From Taibaiella sp041660405 (GTDB lineage Bacteria; Bacteroidota; Bacteroidia; Chitinophagales; Chitinophagaceae), in NCBI GenBank assembly GCA_041660405.1, contig JBAZWL010000012.1:62001-126000 (forward strand): a stretch of 64,000 nt of DNA, written 5' to 3'. This document shows positions 57,173-64,000 of the stretch, piece after piece (position 1 is the first letter of the stretch; every line of letters begins with the position of its first letter). The notes below the pieces were generated by a model. The model was not told where the DNA came from, did not search any database, and saw nothing but the letters and a program-made list of their open reading frames with translations. The position numbers and the translations under genes are program-made.

Positions 57173-58171
57173 ATGTACATCAATATTGAACATATTTCCA
57201 GGCAACACAACTGGCTTTCAGAGATAAATACTCATAATTTTGAGCAATATGCATTATCTGTTTTCCGGTATCAGTATGAACATTGTTCTGTATATCATGA
57301 TTTTGTTACTGCAATAGGCCGAAAGCCAGATGCAGTGCAGTCTCTACAGTCTATTCCATTTTTACCCATATCTTTTTTTAAAACGCATGTTGTTGTTTCC
57401 GGCAGCTTTATTCCAACAGTTATTTTTGAAAGTAGCGGAACCACATCGACCCAAAACAGTAAACATCTTGTGAAAGATGCAGGGCTGTACCGGGAAAGTT
57501 TTTTACTGGCTTTTGAACAGTTTTATGGTGATCCGCAGGATTATGTCTTCCTGTGCCTGCTGCCTTCTTATCTAGAACGTGGAAATTCCTCATTAGTGTA
57601 TATGGCTGACGAATTGATCCGGAAAAGCGGGCGGTTTGAAAGTGGATTTTACCTGAATGAGTGGGAACAGCTGGCGCAAATATTGCAGCAATTAAAACAA
57701 AAGCAACAAAAAGTAATGTTGCTGGGAGTAACCTTCGCCCTGCTTGATTTTGCAGAGCATCATTCAATGGATCTTTCAGAAATTACGGTAATGGAAACGG
57801 GGGGTATGAAAGGCCGTCGCGAAGAATGGACGAGAGAGCAAGTACATTATTTTCTGAAGGAAAAGTGGAATCTTTCCCACATTCATTCTGAATACGGCAT
57901 GACGGAATTATTATCGCAGGCATACTCTAAAGGCGATGGTATTTTTCATGCAGCATCTACCATGAAAGTATTTGTAAGAGATGAAAATGATCCCTTCGAA
58001 ATTAAAACATCGGGTAGTGGTTGCCTTAATGTTATTGATCTTGCCAATATACATTCCTGCTCTTTCATTGCTACCGATGATATCTCCAAGTTAGCTACAG
58101 ACGGTAGTTTTGAGGTATTGGGCAGGCTTGATAATTCAGCTTTAAGAGGTTGCAGTTTAATGGTAGTTTAA
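57173..58171 (+). CDS. LuxE-like acyl-protein synthetase
   Basis: 332 residues of the adenylate-forming LuxE/acyl-protein synthetase group. AMP-binding stretch IFESSGTTSTQNSKHLV near 82-98, FLCLLPSYLERGNSSLVYM, MLLGVTFALLDFAE, METGGMKGRREEWT near 203, SEYGMTELLSQAY near 240, and a C-terminal Cys in NSALRGCSLMVV, four residues from the end, where LuxE enzymes carry the acyl-accepting cysteine. It would activate a fatty acid as acyl-AMP and pass it on. No LuxC or LuxD homologue is near, so the acceptor is unknown. It is divergent from the lipoprotein gene and closed by the hairpin at 58172. Confidence 0.85.
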   Translation: MYINIEHISRQHNWLSEINTHNFEQYALSVFRYQYEHCSVYHDFVTAIGRKPDAVQSLQSIPFLPISFFKTHVVVSGSFIPTVIFESSGTTSTQNSKHLVKDAGLYRESFLLAFEQFYGDPQDYVFLCLLPSYLERGNSSLVYMADELIRKSGRFESGFYLNEWEQLAQILQQLKQKQQKVMLLGVTFALLDFAEHHSMDLSEITVMETGGMKGRREEWTREQVHYFLKEKWNLSHIHSEYGMTELLSQAYSKGDGIFHAASTMKVFVRDENDPFEIKTSGSGCLNVIDLANIHSCSFIATDDISKLATDGSFEVLGRLDNSALRGCSLMVV

Positions 58172-58204
58172 AAAAAAATGCCGGCGATACACCGGCATTT
58201 TTTT
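58172..58204. terminator. Bidirectional terminator, LuxE-like / CHU_C protein
   Basis: AAAAAAATGCCGG (58172-58184) and CCGGCATTTTTTT (58192-58204) form a perfect 13-bp stem with a seven-base loop; it overlaps the stop codon of the converging gene. Confidence 0.85.
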
Positions 58205-60932
58205 ATCTGATCAAAGTTACATCTCCCTGCCTGGTAAATATCTGTCCTGAATCTGTTACTGCTTCTATGGTATAAATGTAAACACCAAGAGGTTGCGGCT
58301 TGTCGTTAAATGTGCCATCCCATCCCTTATCAATATTGGTACTCTCAAATACTTTTTGTCCCCAGCGGTTGAAAATATTGAAAGACTTCAATTGTGCAAT
58401 ACCTCTCTTTGAAGGCTTGAACGTATTGTTCACTCCGTTGCCATTCGGGGTAAAGGCATTAGGGATATCTATCACCGTTTGCTTTACCAATATGTCTATA
58501 GAGTCAGCTATGGCGCATCCGTTTTCGGTAGTGGCAGTAACAAAATAACGCGTCCTTACTTGTGGGTTGGCAAGCGGATCTGAAATATTATCAGCATTCA
58601 GGCCTGAAGGCGGGAACCATTTAAAATACAGAGCATTTGTTTCAGGCTCTATATGATAAGATTCGCCGGGATAGATATTAACGCTATCAGGCAATGCAAT
58701 TATGGCAGCAGAGTGTACAGCAACTTTTACCAGTTGAGAATCTGCACATCCATGTATGTCTTTTGCTATCATCAGGTATTCTGTTGTTGTTCCTGGACTG
58801 GCTACAGGGTTGGCGATGGTAGTATCATTTAAACCATAAGCAGGGCTCCAGGTATAAGATACGCCACCATTGGCAAAAAGCTGCACTGCTCCCATTGGAC
58901 ACATTCCGGTATCATTTGTGCTTACACTGCTGAAATTTCCGGGGAATACAGTAAGCCTTATACTGTCCTTGGCCGCACAACCAATAGGCGTACTGGCGTT
59001 TACCACAATCGTTACAGAAGTATCTCCAAAGTAAGCATTGTTGGCCCCTCCAGTGTAAAGCAGATCACCTGCCGGTGACCATGTATAAGTAAAATTGAAA
59101 CTAACCGGATTAGCTATTGCATGCAATACAATCGTATCATATTCGCACATACTAGTAGGGTCAGCATATAGTTTTATTCCGGTAGGATTAGGTTCTACAT
59201 CTACAGTAATGTTGGCAGAGCTATCATTACAACCCGCGTGAGAAGCCGTAAGTGTGTACACTGTCGACGTGCCGGGACTAAGTATCGGATCTTTAATATT
59301 AGGATTGGATACACCAGTGGTTGGTGTCCAGGTATAGGTATATTCATCACTGCCATTTACTGCGATAGGGAAAGAAGTGCCTTCGCAAATAGCAGTGTCA
59401 TTATTCAGAATATCAAAACCTTGCAGGTTATGTACAAAAACAGAATCTTTCGAAGTGCACATACTTGGATTGGTGCTTCCTACAGTGACTACATAGGTTT
59501 GATCACCAGCAGGATTTGCCAATGGTTGTGCTATTGTAGTGTTGTTAAGTCCGGCAACAGGTGCCCATTGATAAGTATAGGTCAGTGTTGCATCGTTATT
59601 GGTAATTACCAAAGGTAGTATCACACCGGTATTGATACAGGTAATGAGTGAATCTGTAAGTTGCAATTGTGGTTTTGCAACTGCATTAAAAGTTACCTGG
59701 TTATTGATGGCCTGACTGGTGTTGCAACTATCCTGTAAAGTGTTTCCATCCGTACCATTCTGTGCATGAATGGTGTAAGTTCCTGAAGCACTTATCGGGT
59801 TGGCCAGTGTAAGCGATATGGTATTGGTAAAGCCGGCTGCATTACAAGCTACGCCTGTGGCAGCAGTTACTGTTGCTGCTCCGGGGCCTGTAATATTAAA
59901 ATCGGAACCATTGGCTGCAATGGAGCTACATTTTACAGGGATATTGGTATTAACTGTCAGCGTTGTACAAGCCAGTGATGCCGAAGTATAGGAAGCACTG
60001 GGTGGAATGGTAAATACGAGTGAATCCGTTATGGGCACAGCCGTTCCGCACAGGTTGAGCATAGTATTATTATCTGTTCCCAGTTTGGCATGAATAGCAT
60101 AGGTGCCGGGACTTAAAGATGGCGCAAAGTTTACAACAACATCCTGTGTGTAACCATTGGAACCAGAGCAATTGATACCGGAAGCGCTGACAACAGTACC
60201 AGAAGGAGTCAATTGAAAATCAGAACCATTTGCTGCAATAGAATTGCAGGCTATAGCGGTATTTAAATGAACGGTTACACTGTTCTTGTAATTACAAGCT
60301 GATGAAGAAGAAAGATTATTAAAATGTGGTGGTGTATTATCAAAAAATACAGCCGTAGAACCTGCAAAATTGATCGTAAAACCTGAACTGGGGCCACCAC
60401 CGGAACCAAAGTTATTGATCATGATCAGGTAAACGTCTCCTGCAGCTGCAGTTATCTGTTGTAAGTATGAACTACCTGTGGTACCACCTGCTACGGAAGT
60501 AAGTGTGGAAGTACTGTTCAATCCTACAATGCCGTTATTGAATACAGGTTGATTGTTATTGAAATTGCAGCGGATTACCTGGGCTTGTGTGATGCTATTG
60601 CAATCACCAGTGGTAACATTAGCAATAGCAAAATCATAGTCATCATCTGTTACAACAGGTGTAATGGTAAAAACAATAGTACCTGGCGCGCTTACCACTA
60701 ATTTGAGCCATACAGAGTTGGACTCCGGGCTGAAGCAAGGGGTAGTTGCCAGATCGGTAACTGTACCTTCTCCCTGGTAGCTATAAGGCGTGAAAAAAGT
60801 ATTTCCACAGAGTTGAAGTGCATTGCATGCATTCTGCTCTGGTTGATTAGGAGGAAGTAACTGTGCTTGAGTTTTTGTGAACGAAAATATTGCAACAGCG
60901 GCAAAAAGGTAAAAGCGTATTATACGCATCAT
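58203..60932 (-). CDS. Large cell-surface protein with gliding-type (CHU_C, T9SS type B) C-terminus
   Basis: 909 residues. Signal peptide MMRIIRFYLFAAVAIFSFTKTQAQ. An N-terminal Cys-containing jelly-roll-like domain (NACNALQLCGNTFFTPYSYQ) is followed by two homologous beta repeats (CNSIAANGSDFQLTPSGTVV and CSSIAANGSDFNITGPGAAT). Several PKD/Ig-like modules with the formula YTWxP...xPxxSPGTxTxYxLxA come next (YTWTPTTGVSNPNIKDPILS, SYTWSPAYGLNDTTIANPVA). The C-terminal gliding-motility domain reads NAFTPNGNGVNNTFKP, FNIFNRWGQKVFES, and GVYIYTIEA, a type B T9SS sorting signal. Likely an exported adhesin. No enzyme domain is seen. Confidence 0.9.
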   Translation of the reverse strand: MMRIIRFYLFAAVAIFSFTKTQAQLLPPNQPEQNACNALQLCGNTFFTPYSYQGEGTVTDLATTPCFSPESNSVWLKLVVSAPGTIVFTITPVVTDDDYDFAIANVTTGDCNSITQAQVIRCNFNNNQPVFNNGIVGLNSTSTLTSVAGGTTGSSYLQQITAAAGDVYLIMINNFGSGGGPSSGFTINFAGSTAVFFDNTPPHFNNLSSSSACNYKNSVTVHLNTAIACNSIAANGSDFQLTPSGTVVSASGINCSGSNGYTQDVVVNFAPSLSPGTYAIHAKLGTDNNTMLNLCGTAVPITDSLVFTIPPSASYTSASLACTTLTVNTNIPVKCSSIAANGSDFNITGPGAATVTAATGVACNAAGFTNTISLTLANPISASGTYTIHAQNGTDGNTLQDSCNTSQAINNQVTFNAVAKPQLQLTDSLITCINTGVILPLVITNNDATLTYTYQWAPVAGLNNTTIAQPLANPAGDQTYVVTVGSTNPSMCTSKDSVFVHNLQGFDILNNDTAICEGTSFPIAVNGSDEYTYTWTPTTGVSNPNIKDPILSPGTSTVYTLTASHAGCNDSSANITVDVEPNPTGIKLYADPTSMCEYDTIVLHAIANPVSFNFTYTWSPAGDLLYTGGANNAYFGDTSVTIVVNASTPIGCAAKDSIRLTVFPGNFSSVSTNDTGMCPMGAVQLFANGGVSYTWSPAYGLNDTTIANPVASPGTTTEYLMIAKDIHGCADSQLVKVAVHSAAIIALPDSVNIYPGESYHIEPETNALYFKWFPPSGLNADNISDPLANPQVRTRYFVTATTENGCAIADSIDILVKQTVIDIPNAFTPNGNGVNNTFKPSKRGIAQLKSFNIFNRWGQKVFESTNIDKGWDGTFNDKPQPLGVYIYTIEAVTDSGQIFTRQGDVTLIR

Positions 60933-60957
60933 GGTCTAGATGTTAAAAATTAGAATG

Positions 60958-60965
60958 CAAAAATA
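60958..60965 (-). promoter_or_regulatory. Likely -7 element of the CHU_C protein gene
   Basis: On the minus strand TATTTTTG matches TAnnTTTG, about 26 bases before the first ATG; no clear -33 box. The remaining gap up to hutI (60966-61187) shows only AT-rich sequence and a weak TTAATTTG at 61131. Confidence 0.4.
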
Positions 60966-61187
60966 AACTAAATAGCTGGCGTGTTTTAATAATTTACAGT
61001 AATTAATACAGCTGGCAACACATAATATTATTGATGACGGATATTGAAACGTTAAAGTTGGTTTTTTTATTATTAAGTCCTTGTTTCTTTCTGGCCTCTG
61101 ATTATTTCGGAGTTATTCTTTCTTCTTTTGTTAATTTGCAAAAATCATGCCAACCCAAAGATTTATTCAAGAAATTATAATATTCCA

Positions 61188-62417
61188 ATGCGAACGTTAA
61201 TAGACAATATAAAAAAGTTGATCCAGGTAGAAGAAGGCTTGGAACGAAAACTGCGTGTTTATGGTAAAGACATGAACTTGCTTCCGGAAATTGACAATGC
61301 CTGGTTGTTGATAGAAGATGGGATCATTCACAGTTTTGGGGAAATGCAACATATTCCGGAAAATATTGCTGCAGACAAAGTAATAGATGCCTCCGGGCGT
61401 ATTGTAATGCCTTCCTGGTGCGACTCGCATACGCACCTGGTATTTGCCGCCCCACGCGAACAGGAATTTGTGGATAGAATAAATGGTATGACCTATGCAG
61501 AAATTGCGGCAAGAGGTGGTGGTATTTTGAATTCAGCCAAAAGATTAAATGAAACAGATGAATCACAGCTATTTGACCAATCCTTAAAAAGATTGCTCAA
61601 GGTAATGGACCATGGTACAGGAGCCATTGAAATTAAAAGCGGATATGGTCTATGCCTTGAAGGCGAATTGAAAATGCTGCGGGTGATCCGCAAGTTGAAA
61701 GAGCAACGTATTATTCCTATTAAGGCCAATTTCCTGGCTGCTCATGCCTTCCCTCCTGAATTTAAAGAAAATCACCAGGGTTATATTGATTCTATAATCA
61801 ACGAAATGCTTCCCAGAGTGGCTGATGAAGGTTTGGCTGATTATATGGACGTGTTTTGTGAACAAGGTTTTTTCTCTGTAGATGAAACATCTCAATTGCT
61901 GGAAGCTGGATTGAAATATGGTTTAAAGCCCAAGATACATGCCAATCAATTGCATCGTTCGGGTGGGGTACAGGTTGGTGTTAAGTATAATGCCATAAGT
62001 GTGGACCATCTGGAAAGTATGGGCGAAGAAGAAATAGAAGCTTTAAGAGGAAGCAATACCATTCCTACATTATTGCCGGGAGCAGCCTTTTTCCTTGCCA
62101 TGCATTATCAACCAGCACGACTATTGATAGATGCCGGGCTTCCTGTTGCCCTGGCTTCCGATTTTAATCCTGGCTCCTGCCCTTCGGGAAATATGAATTT
62201 CCTGTTATCGCTGGCCTGTACTCAATTGAAAATGACTCCTGAAGAAGCAATTAACGCACAAACCTTAAATGGTGCTGCTGCGATGGAACTGGGAAACGAA
62301 ATGGGCACTATAGCAATGGGTAAAAAAGCAAGTCTTATTATTACAAAACCAGTGTCTTCAGTCGCCTACCTTCCTTATAGCTTTGGTGAAAATTGGATAG
62401 AGAAAGTAATACTGTAG
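61188..62417 (+). CDS. hutI: Imidazolonepropionase
   Basis: Third step of histidine breakdown: opens 4-imidazolone-5-propanoate to N-formimino-glutamate. About 409 residues from the ATG at 61188 (MRTLIDNIKKLIQ); a TTG 60 bases upstream would add non-coding-like residues. Amidohydrolase metal motif WCDSHTHLVFAAPRE (His-x-His), FLAAHAFPPEF, HANQLHRSGGVQVG and SVDHLES with further histidines. The catalytic Asp is in LASDFNPGSCPSGNM and the closing stretch is MGTIAMGKKASLIIT. The other hut genes are not in the window. A 16-bp hairpin terminator follows at once. Confidence 0.94.
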   Translation: MRTLIDNIKKLIQVEEGLERKLRVYGKDMNLLPEIDNAWLLIEDGIIHSFGEMQHIPENIAADKVIDASGRIVMPSWCDSHTHLVFAAPREQEFVDRINGMTYAEIAARGGGILNSAKRLNETDESQLFDQSLKRLLKVMDHGTGAIEIKSGYGLCLEGELKMLRVIRKLKEQRIIPIKANFLAAHAFPPEFKENHQGYIDSIINEMLPRVADEGLADYMDVFCEQGFFSVDETSQLLEAGLKYGLKPKIHANQLHRSGGVQVGVKYNAISVDHLESMGEEEIEALRGSNTIPTLLPGAAFFLAMHYQPARLLIDAGLPVALASDFNPGSCPSGNMNFLLSLACTQLKMTPEEAINAQTLNGAAAMELGNEMGTIAMGKKASLIITKPVSSVAYLPYSFGENWIEKVIL

Positions 62418-62423
62418 AAAATA

Positions 62424-62457
62424 AAACAGGGTTGCCTTTCAAAAGGCAACCCTGTTT
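62424..62457. terminator. Bidirectional terminator, hutI / lolA
   Basis: AAACAGGGTTGCCTTT (62424-62439) and AAAGGCAACCCTGTTT (62442-62457) form a perfect 16-bp stem with a two-base gap, between converging genes. Confidence 0.85.
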
Positions 62458-62479
62458 CACATGTATCATTTTAGCTGGA

Positions 62480-63124
62480 TTATCTCAGATCAATCACTTC
62501 AACACCCGGATTTTTCTTTGGATCGAAAATAAAATCGGTATCAGCAACTTTTGCATTAGGGGTAACGCCGGAAATAGTATATCCGTAAGATCCGCCTGAT
62601 TTATCGTACATAATACCGCCGGTAATCATTGTGGTAGACTTATCTACATACAAAGTCACTTTTTTGAATGATTTTGCACTGACAGGGGTCATGTCTATAA
62701 CATCTACTCTTCTGCCGGCAACTGTTTTTTCACCTACATAGGCACTTTTGTACTCATTGTTGTAAGAACCGGAGAATAATTTAGCAGGAGATATAGATTG
62801 CGCATTAGGATCAAAGGCGGTAATCTGCACTTCTTTATTGGCAGGTAAGTAAGTCCACACAGCTTTACCATCGCAAATGATTTGCTGGCCACTCATATTT
62901 ACTTTGTATTTGTTGCCTTTCATAACGAAAGTTCCGCTTTTGGTGCCTTTGGATTTGCCTTTAGCGTCATTCATGGTTAGGGCAAAGTTTGCTTTCAGCG
63001 AACTTGTAGATTTAAACTTGGCGCTTACTTTATCCAATACTGCTTTTGCTTTTGCATCTTGTGCTTGCGCACTAAAGGATACAAATATTGCTGCTACAAA
63101 TAATAAAGAGAGGACTTTTTTCAT
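62480..63124 (-). CDS. lolA: LolA-family outer-membrane lipoprotein carrier
   Basis: 214 residues with a signal peptide (MKKVLSLLFVAAIFVSFSAQAQ); periplasmic. The LolA-like half-barrel is seen in LDKVSAKFKSTSSLKANFALTM, GTKSGTFVMKGNKYKVNMSGQQIICDGKAVWTYLP, NKEVQITAFDPNA, and then KVTLYVDKSTTMITGGIMYD. Ends NPGVEVIDLR. It ferries lipoproteins from the inner to the outer membrane, relevant to the several lipoproteins in this window. Upstream (63125-63316) shows nothing but AT-rich leader. Symbol by homology; Bacteroidota often carry more than one LolA-like gene. Confidence 0.85.
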   Translation of the reverse strand: MKKVLSLLFVAAIFVSFSAQAQDAKAKAVLDKVSAKFKSTSSLKANFALTMNDAKGKSKGTKSGTFVMKGNKYKVNMSGQQIICDGKAVWTYLPANKEVQITAFDPNAQSISPAKLFSGSYNNEYKSAYVGEKTVAGRRVDVIDMTPVSAKSFKKVTLYVDKSTTMITGGIMYDKSGGSYGYTISGVTPNAKVADTDFIFDPKKNPGVEVIDLR

Positions 63125-63316
63125 TGTTATAAAAATTGATTTTAGTTTTAAATTAAAGTTTCAGATCCGGGAGGCATTACCTCTTTTCCAGGCTTCTGAT
63201 TTTCAGGCTGCAAAGGTCCGGTTTATAGATATAAAAAAGGAAAAAAAGTTTAAGAAGGTGCTGGGTAATAACGTTTTGTTATGAAAAAGGTTGGGCTGCT
63301 CCTTTCTGCCAATGAA

Positions 63317-63347
63317 AAAAGCCGTTCCCCAATCAGGAACGGCTTTT
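63317..63347 (-). terminator. Terminator of the EF-G gene
   Basis: AAAAGCCGTTCC (63317-63328) and GGAACGGCTTTT (63336-63347) form a perfect 12-bp stem; on the minus strand it runs into a T-rich end (A-run 63315-63320 on the plus strand). Confidence 0.85.
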
Positions 63348-63373
63348 CTATTTATAATCAAGCTTATTGAAAA

Positions 63374-64000
63374 TTATGCATTTTCAGCAGCTTTTTTACC
63401 TTTTGCTTTAGTTACTACTTCTTCCTCAATGTTCTTAGGCGCTTGAGCGTAGTGGCTGAACTCCATGGTAGAAGATGCACGACCAGAAGAAAGAGAACGT
63501 AATTGTGTTACATAACCAAACATTTCGCTCAATGGAACTTTTGCTTTGATTACCTGTAAGTTGTTACGGGTATCCATACCTTCCAGCATAGCACGACGAC
63601 GGTTCAAATCACCTGTAACATCACCCATGTACTGATCCGGAGTCAAAACTTCAACCTTCATGATTGGCTCAAGAATGATTGGTTTTGCTTTACGGCCAGC
63701 TTCACGATAAGCTTGTTTAGCACAAAGCTCGAATGACATAGAATCTGAATCGACCTGGTGGAAAGAACCATCATATACACGTACTCTCATGTTTTCTAAT
63801 GGGAAACCAGCCAGTACACCGTTAGTCATAGAGGTTTCAAAACCTTTCTGGATAGCAGGTACAAATTCTTTTGGAATAGATCCACCGAAGATATCGTTGA
63901 TGAATTGGAAGCGACCTTTATCAAGTGCTAAGAATTCTTCGTCAGCTGGTCCGATCTCAAATTGGATATCAGCAAACTTACCACGACCACCGGATTGTTT
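63374..64000 (-). CDS. fusA: Elongation factor G, C-terminal part (partial)
   Basis: Runs off the right edge; the last 209 codons are visible, starting KQSGGRGKFADIQF (domain IV) and continuing FINDIFGGSIPKEFVPAIQKG. The domain IV tip is GVLAGFPLENMRVRVYDGSFHQVDSDSMSF, then domain V: PIMKVEVLTPDQYMGDVTGDLNRRRAML, VIKAKVPLSEMFGYVTQLRSLSSGRASSTMEF. It ends with a Lys/Glu tail. EF-G moves tRNA and mRNA through the ribosome after peptide transfer and, with RRF, recycles ribosomes. A terminator lies 26 bases downstream. Confidence 0.95.
   Translation of the reverse strand, partial: KQSGGRGKFADIQFEIGPADEEFLALDKGRFQFINDIFGGSIPKEFVPAIQKGFETSMTNGVLAGFPLENMRVRVYDGSFHQVDSDSMSFELCAKQAYREAGRKAKPIILEPIMKVEVLTPDQYMGDVTGDLNRRRAMLEGMDTRNNLQVIKAKVPLSEMFGYVTQLRSLSSGRASSTMEFSHYAQAPKNIEEEVVTKAKGKKAAENA

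Overview
The window is chromosomal DNA from a member of the Bacteroidota, most like the family Chitinophagaceae. The evidence is protein secretion signals of the type IX system (both the short 'type A' C-terminal domain and the CHU_C/gliding 'type B' domain), the Bacteroidota promoter words TTG/TTTG and TAnnTTTG, few Shine-Dalgarno sites, a fused E1 alpha/beta 2-oxoacid dehydrogenase, a DUF4175 giant, a propeller-type sensor at the left edge, and several TTG start codons. No rRNA, tRNA, CRISPR array or prophage was recognised. The one mobile element is an apparently intact IS110-family insertion.

Layout. 1-2.1 kb: N-terminus of a propeller sensor, purine nucleoside phosphorylase and a small membrane protein. 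2.2-16 kb: a lipid block on the plus strand, with a TetR regulator carrying a palindromic operator, a fadN-fadA-fadE beta-oxidation set, a FadL-type outer-membrane porin, an SGNH lipoprotein, two hotdog-fold proteins, DUF2147, acyl-CoA-binding protein, a KAS III enzyme, an HSDL2-like SDR, and panB. 16-20 kb: small accessory enzymes, a secreted M1 peptidase and a DinB protein. 20-35 kb: groES/groEL, fused E1, a deoxyhypusine-synthase-like protein, a T9SS cargo protein, a topoisomerase IV B subunit, an MFS transporter, bestrophin, a TPR protein, pdhA and recF. 35-44 kb: fatty acid hydroxylase, beta-helix lipoprotein, TlpA, gmk, a repeat lipoprotein, a 21-bp minisatellite, birA, rsfS and ftsH. 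44-51 kb is the accessory zone: two DoxX/VOC gene pairs with a divergent GlxA/AraC regulator, the IS110 element, an FMN reductase, a pentapeptide-repeat protein and a TrxR-like oxidoreductase. 51-64 kb: a Cys-motif membrane protein, a KAS III-like enzyme, DUF4175, a LuxE-like acyl-protein synthetase, a 909-residue adhesin-like T9SS protein, hutI, lolA and the C-terminal part of EF-G.

The most exciting item is the IS110 element (about 47239-48486). Its 5' leader folds on paper into two loops, each holding a left and a right guide. The first loop matches the sequence flanking the insertion and the second matches the element's own ends, all meeting at an AT core. This is the layout of a bridge RNA. 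Removing the element rebuilds a palindromic intergenic repeat with perfect 16-bp arms, so the element is aimed at a REP-like repeat.

A second theme is the intergenic DNA. It is full of small palindromes (GAGACG...CGTCTC and GGACGCAT...ATGCGTCC types), long perfect terminator hairpins, and degenerate word repeats (CAATACCCAATACTCAAT, CAATTGGCAGTAGGC, GCTAATTAGC) in 5' leaders. No protein-coding feature explains these.
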